A stretch of DNA of 64,000 nt from Bilabrum cf. latius (GCA_965178125.1 OZ237745.1:682001-746000), one strand, 5' to 3'. Shown: positions 1-11,974, numbered from the stretch's first letter. Numbers and translations: made by a program. The notes: a model not told the origin generated them from the letters alone.

Positions 1-1446
1 CAGGTCCAGCCTCTCTCCCCCGGAATAGGTGATGAAAGCGAACAAGTCCACGTAGCACATCTTGCCCCCGTCGAACGTTTGCACGCCATTCGCGATGGAG
101 CCGTAGTCGATCCATGACAGGGACCGGTCCTGGAAGCTCGCACAGTCCGACGCGCCGGAAGCCTCCACCAGGACGCTGTCGGGCTCGGCAGGCAGTCCTT
201 CGGCCCCAGTGAGCACGTCTTGACATTGCTCGTAGGCGATATCTATGCCTTGAGAGGGCCGCCTGATCGTGTAGACGCTGACCTTTCCCTCGCCGTCGCT
301 CTAAAATGCAGTGCACCCGGCCGCCCACGTTCTGTGGAACGTCACGACGGCAAGCTGGCCGGAGCTAGCGCTCGCTGCGAACGCCTCCGACGACGAGACT
401 TCGAGCGTAGATGTGTAGTACTCGTCACTGATGCAAGCCGCCAAGCCGCTTGCGCTTTCAACATTGAAGGGGCCGGTGAAATTTTGGAGCGCGCCGGCGC
501 CTGCCAAAAACTGCACGCTACTGGGGTATTCGTAACCAGACACGCATGCATCGAAGCTGGCAAAGCTCGAGGGGGGTTCCAGCGTGAAGCCAGAGGTGAA
601 GTCGGTCTGATCGACAGAGTCGTCCTGTAGACCAGCCAAGATTGCACCGCAAGCCGACTGGATACCTTCCGCCCCCGTGCCAGGGGCGGCGAAGAAGCGG
701 CGTCCCTCCAACTCATCGTTCCTGGTGAGGGCCAGCGAGAGGCAGAAGTACTCCGTGCTGGGGCCAGTGCTGTTATCGTTAGTAGTTGTCGTGGCCATGG
801 CCGCTCCAAACCAGGAATCGTACGCGAACTCGTCGCCGTCCCTATCGACCGCCTCCCGGTCGATGAACTCGATGTGCGTTGTTGTCAAAGAGTTCAGGAT
901 CGCGATCCGGTCGTTCTGTACGCAGGCGTGCCCCCAGAAATCGCTAAATTTCACTCTATACGATCCGTCGAAACCAGTTTGCGCGTTGTCAGCGGAGAAA
1001 TCGATGCATGCCGAGGGCGACGGCGAGGTCCTCGAAATGATATTACCGAGGTAGGTTTGCTGCTGCCCCGGCCCGCACGCCGCGATTGTCGTGTCCAGAC
1101 TAGCGGATCGTGCAGATGTTATCTCAGAGACGCCAAGTCCGCCCGGTGCCATGGAGAATGCAAGGCAAGTGTAGCCTTGGGAGGGCTTCTGGTTCTTCGC
1201 GAGGACGTAGGCCGCAGAATCTCCTTGTGCGGAAGCGATCAAGTCGAACTCAGCCATATCTGGGAGAAAGTCGTCGTAGTACTTGAATGATGTTGCATCG
1301 AGACACGCTTTACCTCCATGGCCGCCGGCTGACCAGCCGTAAAGGCCAAAATCAGCACCAAGGTCACCATGATCAGGGGACCACCTCAATATGCTATCCG
1401 CGCGAGCACATACGGCGCAAAGTAGAAGTGCCGTGGCGATTATCAT
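1..1446 (-). CDS. Secreted Cys-repeat protein, C-terminus beyond the left window edge
   Basis: The start at 1446 gives a clear signal peptide (MIIATALLLCAVCARA), so the product should be secreted or surface-exposed. The frame stays open to base 1 and is interrupted only by one TAG (303-301), read here as Gln, so the gene runs off the left edge. I recognise no known family. The protein looks built from roughly 130-residue modules, each holding an early Cys (GKACLD, GHACVQ, FDACVS, GKMCYV), a middle Cys (YTCLAF, YFCLSL) and a Cys opening the linker (CGPGQQ, CGAILA, CQDVL). This spacing suggests disulfide-bonded tandem domains such as an adhesin or cell-surface protein, but that is inference. 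No intron is needed in the visible part. Confidence 0.7.
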
Positions 1447-3551
1447 CAGGTTTATCGTTCTGCAGAGGGTGGGAGTCTAAGGTGATTTCAATGGTGCATC
1501 AGGGTCGCACGTGGCGTTTGATTGGCAGCAGAGCGGTCTTTCCCCGAATGCTACACGGCGCTATGCATCACCCAATCGCAAAATATAGACGCAAGTGTCT
1601 TTTTGTGCATAATTTAAGGCTCTCACTCGACTGAAACCGGTTGGTATTGTACACAATGTGAGAAATATATGCTCGATAAACAACGCCTCTGCGGCCACGA
1701 CTTCGAATGTATTGTTCAGTGAGATTTTGTGGTTCCGTTATTAGGTTTACTCGCGCGGCGCCGAATCGGTTTCGGTGCAGATCTAGGTGTACGCAAGATT
1801 AAGCACGCCCGGTGCTAGAAATTAGAGGCTGGGCCTGACACTGCCGTATAATTTGCTCGTTCCGTGCTGTGCCGGGGCAGCACCGCGCAAAAAATGCTGT
1901 CTATGCGCTGTTTGGGCGTGCGACTGGCCCAACACAGCTGCACTGCACTCCGGTTCCGCTAGTCGCCGTCACCTCATCCATCCCACTGCAGTCCTCCATC
2001 CCACTGGAGTCATCCATCCCACTGCAATCCCACTTCCCCCTATCACTCTCTTCCCCATCTGCGTCTCCTTACTCGATCTGGTACAGAGGTTCCAGGTGTC
2101 TACAGCGCTAGTGGATTTGGGCGGGGGCCACGTGCTGGCGCAGTTCCGCTGCGCCCGCCGCCTAGTTCCGCGCATGCTCCGCTCGTGGGGTAACCCCGCG
2201 GAGCCGCTCGGAACAAAGGTGCACGTAACCCCGCTGGGACCCCCCGGGGTCGCTTGCGCCCCCGGATAGCCCCATCGCCGCAGGCCCGACCTAGGGCGGC
2301 ATCTGTAGCACTAGTAATACTCTGTACCTGAGCAGGTGGCCCTTCTGGATCCTCCTCCATCCGCCGCATGGACGAGGTCCGATCCAGTCGGCACCACCAG
2401 GCATGGTCGCCCCCGGCTTCAATCGATGGGGATCCACGCAGGTCTCCCACCACACCGACGACTTGAAGTTGCTGTGGGCCCTACGTCCTCGCAGGGTGAT
2501 CCGCAGCCCGGTGCGCCATCGCAGGATTCGCCCCGCTCCTTCCAGACGGATGGGTGGCCAGACTGCCCGCCGCGGCAATCCTCCACATCGCTGTCCGCCT
2601 GAGCCGGGCCCTCCTCTCTGCTGTGCAGGAACCACCAGAAAATGGGCAGTGCATGCAGACCCACCCGCATGCACTCCCCACCTCCGATGTCCTGGGCCGA
2701 GGCGAGCTCTCCACACCTTTGAGGCAAGTCAGTGAGTGCGTAGCTCTTCCGACTCGCGTCTATGTCGACGTGCCCGAGGGTGTCTTTCGACCCCACGGGA
2801 CCCAGCCGACGTGGTGTTTCCTGCCCAACCATCACCGAGCCACCGCTCTGGTGGGGTTATCACCCCCCACCGCGGCCGTGGCTCACGCCGTGGACTCAGC
2901 ATTTACCTTCCTTCGCGGCGACCAGACCCGACTGACTAAGGGTGCCCTACGCACCAGGTGGCACTTACGTCACACCCGGAGCTGACTAGTCCCCTACCGC
3001 GGGGATCATCATCAGCACCGCCAGAGCCCGGCAAGTCTACGTGCGAGCTACCGGGGTGGGCGATGGTAGGGTCGCCCCTTGGCGCGTCACCCACTGAGAG
3101 AGTGGACGCCGCCGTGCATGAGCGACGTGCACGGGCCCAATGGGTTGGTCTGGCCCCCACTAGGGAAGGGCACGGTCCGAGATGCAATGGCACCTCGCGT
3201 CTGCGATGTTGGATCTGGGAGGTGGGCTGAGTGGCACCCTCCCGGTTGCTAGTCGGGGGCTGTTGTTGTGCTGCAATCAACCTGTCGCAAAACAATCATA
3301 GGAAAAAAAGGAATAGAAAGGAAGGCACCCTGAGCTCTTCGGTGGTATACACCTTGATCCTCTGTGGAAGTGAGGTGAACTGCTCGCCGCGCGCCCTACG
3401 TTCCGTTTCGCTGCGTCGGGCCACTCTTCCGTGGCCTAGGTCGCTTGTGAACCCAGTCTAGTCGGCCAGTGCACTAAGGCAAGCCCAAAACGGGCCGGCT
3501 CCGAATCTCCTGCCCCACATCAACAAAAGCAAAGTGCTGCATCTTGAGCAA
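1447..3551. other. Gene-poor stretch, 2.1 kb
   Basis: I found no convincing gene here on either strand, even reading TAG as Gln. Open frames of 70-140 codons exist on both strands between about 1850 and 3460. They overlap each other, have unremarkable composition and match nothing I know. The stretch contains an 18-bp tandem repeat (1976-2029). It could hold regulatory DNA, a non-coding RNA or a decayed element. Confidence 0.4.
1976..2029. repeat. Short tandem repeat, about 18 bp x 3
   Basis: Three near-identical copies of a unit resembling CCATCCCACTGCAGTCMT follow one another, with single substitutions between copies. The repeat lies in the gene-poor region and shows no link to a coding frame. 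Confidence 0.7.
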
Positions 3552-5447
3552 ATGCTGCGGAGAGCATGCCGGTTGCAAGTAAAATCCGAGAATTTTTGTA
3601 GAGGTTTTCAATCCTGCACGCGGGCCCGGCATAAGAGATCTGTTGCTTGCTCTGCGGACCTGAGAGTGTCCAAAGCAGGTTTGCACGTGAGGCACGAAAC
3701 ACTATGCGGGGTATCTACTGATGCGGTATTTCCGGCATGGTGGCTTGCGCTTGAAGACTTCAGTACGAACCAGAGAGATGCCTAGTCGAAATAGAAGCTG
3801 GAGGATATCCGATCATCGGGAGTTGCAGTTGGGGATCGAACTGGAACGATCGAGCAAGTGCGTCTCATGTCCCCGTCTAACCGCCGAAATACAGACATCC
3901 TCGGTGGGATGGATGCGATATACAGCCATGACGAACAGGTTGTAGAAGTTCTGTTCGCTGACGGTAGACAAGCCATCTTCCCGCTTGGCTGGCTCGCAAG
4001 CCACGCGACATCGATAGCGGACCTGAATCAGGCTGCCGAGCACGAAGAGTAGCTCACAAGCGCTCTACATACTAGATGTGATGAAATTGGCCGAGGTTCA
4101 CCGCTGTCTGAGTCTGGTGGCGCGACAGGGAGCAAGTAGTCAGCTCCAACTGAGACTGCACCTTCACATGAAGCCGTGTCTACCGTGCTGCCCCCGCACA
4201 CGAGCGACTACAGTCGTGACGTACGATGGTTGCACGATTCGGTCATTATAGAATCGCGGGCTTAGTTGCAAAGCGCGAAAGGAGGTGGCACCACAAACAC
4301 CCACAGTGGCCGAATCTCTGCAACCCTCGACCGAATCTCGCGATCTCACGGGGCCGCCGTTCCACAGCTGTGGATTGCCAGGGACTGGGGCCGCGACAGG
4401 GAGCAGCAAATAGAGGCCCTTCGATGGCACTCCCTTCGTGACGTGCTGATCCATGAGTCCGCCGCGATGGCCTGGCTGGGTGACGCCAGGACCCTCGGGT
4501 TCTCCCTGATGAGCGGGCTGCCCGACCAGGACGGTGCGGTGGCGGACGCGTGCGAGCTGTTCGGGCCAGTGCGGGAGACAGTTCCATACGGCCGGACCTT
4601 TCAGGTGAAGCACCAGCCATTCGCGTGGAACATGACCTTCAACTCTGCGGGGCTTGACCCGCACACTGACAACCCGTACAGAGATCCCACGCCGTCCATC
4701 CAGCTGCTGCACTGCCGCCAGTCGGCGCGAAAGGGGGGAGAGACCACCCTTGTAGATGGCTTCGCGGCAGCCGAGACTCTTCGGCTCCGCAGCCCGGATG
4801 GATTCGAGCTGCTGTCACAGTACCCTGCTACCTTTGAGTTCGTGAAAGGGGCTGGCTTCAAGCAGGGTGGCATGGACCTGCACGCCAGGGAACAAAATGG
4901 TGCGGGCGGAGAGCAACAGGCGGAAGGTTCCCACGGAGCGGGTAGGGCGGCTCGACTGCTGGGTGAAGCCACAGGGGCTGGCGGGTCTGTCGTAGGCGAG
5001 TGGTGCCGCAGCACCGCCATGCGGGATACTTCCTGTCACTTGTTCGCACGGAAACGACTGATCGAGGCGGAAGCCGACGGGAGGATCACCGGCATCACAT
5101 TCAACTGCCGCACAATGGGGCCACCCGAAGTGCCCAGCCGCCTGCTGGACGACTGGATGCGAGCATATGACTAGTTCAGCTCCATCTGCAATGACCCTGT
5201 CAGGGCGCTGTGCTTCCAGCTGCAGCCTGGATGCATGTACATGGTGGACAACAGGAGGGTGCTGCACGGCAGACTCGCGTTCGAAGGACCCAGCGGAGGA
5301 GGGCCCAACCAGCCTGCTAGTGGGGGATCCAAAGACTCAAATGAGGAAGGGGTAGTAAGGCACGTGGAGGGGTGCTACGGAGACATGGACGCGCTGGCAA
5401 GCCTCCACAGGGTTCTATCAACGCAGTACGGGGATGGGCGCAAGTGA
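3552..5447 (+). CDS. Gamma-butyrobetaine / trimethyllysine dioxygenase-like 2OG-Fe(II) oxygenase
   Basis: This looks like a member of the BBOX1/TMLHE family, which hydroxylates carnitine-pathway intermediates using Fe(II) and 2-oxoglutarate. An N-terminal DUF971-like module (VEVLFADGRQAIFPLGWL) precedes the double-stranded beta-helix. The metal ligands are visible: the HxD in GLDPHTDNPYRD and the distal His in NRRVLHGR. The frame contains six in-frame TAG codons (3783, 3792, 4050, 4137, 4263, 5172) read as Gln, and ends at TGA. A Gly/Ala-rich insertion separates the two halves of the catalytic core (about residues 445-490), where family members are compact. The start at 3552 is the first ATG in the open frame. 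It gives an Arg-rich N-terminus that could be a mitochondrial presequence, but the first 100 residues are not conserved and the true start may be nearer 3867. Confidence 0.72.
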
Positions 5448-5630
5448 GGACCGAACTCCATGTCATGGACCATCTTGGTTGACCAAGGTTGCATTGTCCA
5501 TCCCGAACTGGGAATCCAGCCTGGGACATTTCACGATTCGATGATTGCGTGTACAATTTGGTATTGACGGGTGCCGAATCCGCGACGTACGACAACCACA
5601 GCACACCGCTCTGGGAAAGCGGCATCCACC

Positions 5631-7889
5631 ATGTGCATGCAATATTTTACCTTCAAGTCTTTGTTTGATCTGCCGCGGTCAACGTCCAAGGGAGGGGACT
5701 TGGGGACACACGTGTACCTGACACGTCTCGAAATCTTATGGGTTCTTGCTGCTGCTTATTTCTTGTACAAGCCCAGTGGGCCATCGTCTGTGTGGGTACT
5801 CACAGGTTTTGGTTGGTTTTTCTTCGGCGGGGCTTGGCGTTGGCAGATGTACCCGCTGTCGCTAGCTAGTCTAGCGCTAACGCCAGGCCTCGTACTGGCA
5901 GAAGACTTTTTTGCAGTTGAGCTGGCCGGGCAGGCTCTTTGGCTCGCTGCGGGGATATGCCTGATGCTTACTTTAGTCTTCTGCGCATTTATCCCAGTTG
6001 CACGACTTCCCGAGCCCAGCGGGCCCTTCAAAGAGATCGTTCGTCACAACGCGTTCATGGCAGACGACGAGTCCGGGTGCGTCGCGAGCGTCATGTACCC
6101 CGCAAGAACCCAGTGGAGAGACAGGCAGCGAGCGTCGTACTACCGAAAAACGTACCAGCAAGCGCAGGGCATCGCATGGTACTTGCGGCACCGCATGATG
6201 GGAATCAACGTGGTGCCATCGTTCGCATTCAACTTCAGCGTGCACGCGGGCAGCAACCTGTGGGACGAGCCGTACTGCGCGTAGGACGAGCGAGCCCTCT
6301 TTCGTGTGGGTGCAAAGGACATGTACGACTCGACCACCGCGGGCTCTCGCACCCGAAGGCGCCTCCCGGGAGAGTCACCCGGCCTTCCACTCGTCATCCT
6401 GTCCCACGGGCTGGGTGGGTGCCCCGCCCTATACACGGTCCTGGCGCAGGAACTGGCTAGCGAGGGCTTCATCGTGATCGCCCCAGAGCACCGCGACGGC
6501 TCCTGCTGCTTCACAGCGCTCCCCGTCAAGTTCAAGACGCAGATGTACTACGCGCACGTGGACGACATCGAAGGCGTGAAAGGAAACCCCGATGCCTTCT
6601 ACGCTACTCGGCGGAGCCAGTTGCAGACCAGGGTGGAGGAGGTGCTCATGCTGGTGGACAGCGCCCGCGCCTACTCACTCGAGGGCATGGACGAAGAAGA
6701 GGAGGGCAAGGTACCGAGGGTGCCCGCGGGTATGGCCACCCCGTCCGGGTCGTCCGCACTGACGACTTCGTCGGCGACAGGAGAGAAGGACACGAAGAGG
6801 AAGACGGTGAGCGTCAGAACTCGCACGGGCAAGCACGGCAGGCAGAGCGCCTCTGCCAAGGCGGCCACAGCGGCCAGCGAGGAGCAGCAGTCGGCCAAGG
6901 AGCGACGCAAGGCGGTGGACAAAGTAGTCATGACCACGGAGCTGGCCATGGTCAAAGAGATGCTCAAGCGATTCGTGGACGTGTCTAGGGTTGCCATCGT
7001 GGGCCACAGCTTCGGTGGCGCCACCGCACTGGAGGCAGCCGCCGCCCGGCCCGGCGTCTTCAAGGCCGTGGTGGCCCTTGACACATGGACCAGGCCGCTG
7101 GCGAGAGATACCGTCGAGAAGGGCATCCCGCACACGCCCGTGCTGTCCATCACGTGTCCCCACTTCGAGGAGCCCTTCAACGGCCCGGCCCTTGGGCTGC
7201 TGCTAGACGCCGAGTACAGGGAGAGGCACGCGGGCCAGGGAACAGAGCAGGCCGCGGCAGAGGCGCTGAAGCCGCTCGCGCAGAAGGGCGTGTTCGACCG
7301 CAAGTCGGGCAAGGGTAAGAAGAAGAAGAAAAAGAAGAAGGGAAAGTCGTCCAAGAAGGATAAGAAGGAAGGCGCCGAGGCAGCAGCCGCCCCTGGCGAG
7401 GCAGACGAGGGAGAGGAAGAAGAAGAGGCAAAGGCAGTGGACATGGTCAAGGTTCTCAAGCAGAGGAGGCAGCGATGCAACGGAGTGGTCACCGAGGAGG
7501 GAACAATCGCCCAGGTGGCCCGACTGGACCCCTCCTCTGCCAGGACTGGGGTGCACCCAAAGTCACAGATGCTCACTGTTGAGCCGGCCACGCACCAGAG
7601 CTTTTCCGACGTCGTGTCGCTGGTGGGGCCGCTGATGGCTTCCTAGGGGGTGGGGCCTAAGGGTGCAAACCCGGGGGCGGTGCTCAAGGCGATATCGAGG
7701 AAGACGATCGAGTTCCTGCGGGAGCACCTTGAGCTCCCCACCCCGGCCGCACCGGTTGCCGGCCAGAACGGCTGGACGGAGAGCGAGGTATAGGGCGCCT
7801 TGCGGGAGGTGGACGGGGTATCGTTCCGCAAGTTTAGGGCAGATGATATGCCGGGAGCTCGCGCGAGCGGCGGTGGACCGGGGGAGTGA
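5631..7889 (+). CDS. Platelet-activating-factor acetylhydrolase-like lipase with membrane-anchor N-terminus
   Basis: The C-terminal two thirds match PAF-acetylhydrolase (PLA2G7/PAFAH2, alpha/beta hydrolase), which removes short or oxidised sn-2 acyl chains from phospholipids. The nucleophile elbow GHSFGGATALEAA (Ser near residue 459) and the LSHGLGG oxyanion region are intact, and HQSF supplies the likely catalytic His. The N-terminus has about four hydrophobic segments (residues 28-125), so the enzyme is probably membrane-bound rather than secreted. An Ala/Lys-rich linker and a poly-Lys tract (near 7320) are inserted in the domain. Three in-frame TAGs (6282, 7644, 7791) are read as Gln. The 7644 codon lies inside a stretch still alignable to human PLA2G7, so the protein continues past it to TGA. 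The start has a CACCATG context. Confidence 0.88.
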
Positions 7890-8685
7890 TTGTTGCATGT
7901 CTTGCAAGCGAGGGCCAAGGAGCGCCTCTCGGACCCTGCCTAGGGCAGCTGAGTACCGCGGCAGTCGTCCCGTCGAGATCGCCCATGTCTGTCGTTTGAT
8001 GACGGATCTTAAAAATTCTGAATAAAACACTTGTCGTAGCAAGACATGCAGATCAATGCTCGCCAGTTAACAGCCAAAGCTTCTATTGAAGGTTCCACCC
8101 GCCGCCAAGCGGATGGCACCGTCGTGTTATCGTTCCGTGCATTGCTATCCCTTGCAAGGAGCTTTAAAGCACGGAAGTCATTTGAATAGCTCTGCTGCAC
8201 CGACGTTTCAACCTCTGCACGCGCTACTTCGCTGCCCTTAGCCAATCTTGTGACCGCTTGGACTCGACTCAACATCTCCCCCACCACGAGCCACTGCTGT
8301 GGAACCAGAGCTCATCCCTGTAGCTTGCGTTCCAGAGACATCTTGGGCGGGAGCTGGATCTTCGGTCAAACGTTCTGCGTAGATATCGGACCGGGGCGCT
8401 TTCGCTTTCCCAGAAATTGGGCAGGAGTTGAAGTCAACGGGCTGGCTAAGCCCGGACCCCTCCTCGCAACCGCACGCTTCCCTAATCTTAATGACAAGGA
8501 AACGCCCGGCGTTGATCGCAAGTCATACCATTGTTGCTGCTGTTTTGGAATGGGCTGATGGCAGCCGGAAAGAAGCAAGCAGCTGATCGCGGAACCGCAG
8601 ACTGCGCGGCGCCGCCGGGACAATACTTGGGGCGAACCGTTTGAGCGCACGTGTGTCTGTCCAATACAAAAGCCGTAGATTCCAA
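7890..8685. other. Convergent intergenic region, about 0.8 kb
   Basis: This lies between the 3' ends of the PAF-acetylhydrolase and NFS1 genes. A minus-strand frame from an ATG near 8275 to a TAA at 8009 encodes about 88 residues without recognisable similarity. It might be a small gene or chance. Nothing else is supported. Confidence 0.35.
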
Positions 8686-10261
8686 TCAGTGCTCCTGCGT
8701 CCACTGGATGGTGCTCAGGTCGATGCCCTCCTGCACCATCTCGTACAGGGGGCTCATCTCGCGGAGCCTGGTGACGTGCCTCACCACCAAGTCCACGGCC
8801 GCATCCACCTCCTCCTCCGTGGTGAACCTCCCGATCCCGAACCGGATGCTGGTGTGCGCCAGCTCGTCATCCACCCCGAGGGCTCGCAGGACATACGAGG
8901 GCTCGAGCGATGCTGAGGTGCACGCGGACCCGCTCGACACCGCCACTCCCTTGAGTGCCATGAGCAGGGACTCGCCCTCCACGTACGCGAAGGAGAGGTT
9001 CAGGTTCCCCGGGTACCTGTGCTCGGGGTGTCCGTTGAGATACACGTGGTCCACGTCCTTCGTGATGCCCTTGTAGAGCCTCTCACCCAGGTACCGGACC
9101 CACTCCTGGTCCGCCTTCATCTCTTGAGCTGCCACGTCGCACGCCGCTCCCAGCCCGACCACGAGGGGATGCGGCAGTGTCCCGCTCCTGAGCCCCCTCT
9201 CCTGCCCTCCTCCCGACATCTGCGGCTCGATCCTGAGGCGAGGCTTCCTCCTCACGTAGAGGGCGCCCACTCCCTTGGGCCCGTATATCTTGTGCCCCGA
9301 GATGGACATGGCGTCGATGCCCATGGCCTGCACGTCGACGGGCATCTTGCCCACCATCTGCGCGGCGTCGCAGTGGAACTTGACCTTGTTGGCCTTGCAC
9401 AGCTGCCCGATCTCCTGCAGGGGCTGCACGGTCCCGATCTCGTTGTTCACTCCCATGACGCTGACGAGCGAGGTCTCCCCCGGCCGGATGGCCTCCTCGA
9501 GCTCCTCGAGGGAGACTAGGCCGGTCTTGTCCACTCCCAAGTAGGTGACATCAAAGCCCTGAGCCTCCAGCCAGCGGCAGCTGTCCAAGACGCACTTGTG
9601 CTCGGTTTGGGCGGTGATGACGTGCTTCTTCTTGGTCCCGTAGAACTTTGCGATGCCCTTGACCGCGATGTTGTTGCTCTCGGTTGCACCCGACGTGAAG
9701 ATGATCTCGCGAGGGTCTGCGTTGATGAGCGCCGCCACCTGTTCCCTGGCTCTCTCCACGCTTTGCTCAGCCTCCCATCCATACTCGTGGGTTCTCGAGT
9801 GGGGGTTGCCGTACTGCTCGGTCATGTACGGCATCATGGCGTCGAGCACGCGCGGATCCAGAGGCGTGGTCGCTTGCATGTCAAGATACGACGCTCGCCC
9901 CCCCTTGAATTCTCCCTTAATAGAAAATTTGCCTGTGATGGCGGAGCGTCGGTATCGGTCTCTGAGGCTATTTGGGTAATATTTCGAGGAGCTCACAGCA
10001 AGCGATGCCAAGTGCAAGACAAGCAAACTCACCGAGTGGCGTAGCCGCGGACTTGAGGCTGTCAGGAATCTCATTAGAGGCAGCATACCTGGCGTCTTCT
10101 GCCATCTTGTCGAAAGAGGTGCTGGAAACGGGCTTGTTGTCACACATCACAGGGCATCGGTGGATTTGGCGCACGCTTCCAAAGGTAGGTAGAGCTGCAC
10201 GGCGAGAAACTAGCCTTCGCCAAGACAATCTAGCGATTCCGAAACTACGAGCTGCCGCCAT
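8686..10261 (-). CDS. NFS1: Mitochondrial cysteine desulfurase NFS1
   Basis: This PLP enzyme takes sulfur from cysteine to form a persulfide for Fe-S cluster assembly. Two exons, 10261-10033 and 9932-8686, are joined by a 100-nt phase-1 intron (GTGAGT...CACAG), giving about 491 residues. Exon 1 encodes an Arg/Ala/Ser-rich presequence ([16 protein letters not shown]), consistent with mitochondrial import. The core is strongly conserved: [18 protein letters not shown] at the start of the domain, the PLP lysine in [12 protein letters not shown] and the mobile-loop cysteine in SSGSACTS. The gene has no internal TAG and ends at TGA, so it reads normally under either code. Confidence 0.95.
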
Positions 10262-10604
10262 ACTGCGAATAACAAGTGTTGCAGGAAGAATTGTCGAGCC
10301 AGAAGGTGCTGGATTGCTGATCTTTCTGTGAGTATATCCCGTGGCAAGACCTCTAAATGTAGGCAGTAATTTATCAACGCATTCATAATTGACAATTTTC
10401 TACATTGAATGCTTAACACAGTCCCGAAGGGCCTTCTCACTTGACGAGGCTTGAAAATAGTGAACTGGCACGCGCGCTCCACGTCACCAACTCGTGTGAC
10501 AAGTGCATCCGACAAGTGCATCCGATTCTGGAATGTCATCACCTTGCAAGTTTAAGGGATGGCTAAGGTGCAAAGAGACAATGGGGGCACTACATGGTGC
10601 TCAT
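10262..10604. other. Intergenic, upstream of NFS1
   Basis: This 343-bp gap separates the NFS1 start from the 3' end of the next minus-strand gene and probably holds the NFS1 promoter. I see no gene in it. Confidence 0.4.
10498..10523. repeat. 13-bp direct repeat x 2
   Basis: Two adjacent copies of GACAAGTGCATCC lie between NFS1 and the coiled-coil gene. It is a minor local duplication. Confidence 0.6.
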
Positions 10605-11974
10605 TCAGCCGAATCGAGGATCTCTCGCGGCTGTCCTTGGGTCGCCTCCGCTGGCCTGCCCTCCATCTGGCTTGCCGTCCCACACCCCCCTCCTGTCACC
10701 CCCACGCCCTCCATCACCGCCCCGTGACTCCCGCCCAGCGAATCGAGGATCCTGCTGAGAATGCCCAGATCCTTGGCTGGCAGCACTTCGTCCGGATGGA
10801 CCCCAGTGCCCTTCACGCCCCTGCCATCCGTCCGATCCCCGGCCCAGCCCGCTGCCCCCTTCCTGCCTGTAACCCGATCTTGGGTCCCCGTACTCACCCG
10901 CTGCCCCTCGACCACCACTAGAAGATGGCATGCTTTGGTGCTGCTGCTACTGTGGCGGGTGCATGTATGCCGCCCCCTGTGAGGCGTACGTCTAGGCCTA
11001 GGGCTAGATCTAGTTCTACCGCCCTTGCCCATGTGAAGAGTGACCGTGTGTCAAGTGGCTCCCAGGACCCAGTAATCCTCCTTGGTGCCCAGTAGGTCGA
11101 CCGCTTCCGGATGAGGAGCTGGTTGCGCTCGGCGTTGGGGTATGGCTGGGCCCACTGTCACGATGCCGAGCACCAGTTGTGTGGTGTTGGTGCTGGGGCT
11201 GGTGGGGACGAGAACGAGGGCGGTAGGAGTGACCGCTTGACGGAGGTGCGCCCAGCAGCTGCAGACCGCCCACGGTTGGGGGTCCGTGGGTAGAGACACC
11301 CTGCGGCCTATCGGGTCCTCTGCCCCTGTCCCATCCGCCTCTGCCCCTGCCCCTGCCTCCACCTCGTGCTGTGCCCCAGTCGGGACCGCGAGAAGCCATG
11401 GGTTGGATTGCAGGTTGCCTAGAGCCTCCCTTAGCTTGCCGATCGCCCCCTACAGGGTGGTGACCCGGCCCAGCCCCATGGCTCGCCGGGATTTGGCCGC
11501 GGGCCCAGTTGGTCCTCGAAGGGTCGCCTCCTCTTGCCCCAGATGGGGGCGCCATGGGATGCAGTATGGTAGGAGGTACCGGCTCCCCCTTTGCTTTAGC
11601 TAGCTCCTATCTCAGCTTATTTGTCGCGTGGAGCCCAGCCCGCAGCACCATCCTCAACCTCTTAATCTCTGCATCTTTGCGCTGGACCTCAAGGTGGGCC
11701 GTGTTGTACAGACAGCTTATGTTCCTCTCAAGAACCTCGACCTTTTCGCGCTCAAGGTCAAGCTACTCTTCAACTACTTTCTTGTCGATCAATAGCTTTC
11801 GAGCATCAGCGAGCTGTGCTTTGAGCTGCGAGCAAGACAACGGATTTTGCAAAGCACTAGAATTTAAAAGTTGGGGTCCCAAGTGCCTTTCATTAAGTTC
11901 CTTCGGATTCTTACATGAATAATATCATCTGATCCGTCGTCATCTAGCACTGAATCGAATAGTCTGCTTGACAT
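10605..11974 (-). CDS. Coiled-coil protein with Gln/Gly/Arg-rich tail, possibly ADIP/SSX2IP-like
   Basis: Exon 1 (11974-11915) encodes an acidic start (MSSRLFDSVLDDDGSDD). A phase-0 intron (11914-11826, GTAAGA...CGCAG) leads to exon 2 (11825-10605). Residues 21-100 form a charged coiled coil that recalls afadin/alpha-actinin-binding (ADIP) proteins, although the match is loose. The rest is low complexity, rich in Gly, Arg, Pro, His and Gln, with a DPRFG-type ending before TGA. The gene shows the altered code well. Five TAGs fall within 27 nt (11018-10992), giving RQNQIQPQAQT, and another (10949-10947) sits inside a run read PPQQQQHQ. With the standard code the gene splits into meaningless fragments. 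It lies head-to-head with N-myristoyltransferase, start codons 138 bp apart. Confidence 0.75.

Noticed and set aside
1853-3461. Several 70-140-codon frames on both strands
   Set aside because: Mutually overlapping, no family signal, and extending them with TAG as Gln does not produce a recognisable protein.
6671-7591. 306-codon minus-strand frame opposite PAF-acetylhydrolase
   Set aside because: Ser/Phe-rich mirror of the Lys/Glu-rich coding strand; no family match.
8009-8287. Small minus-strand ORF between convergent genes
   Set aside because: About 90 codons, no similarity, no neighbouring exon found; kept only as a possibility.
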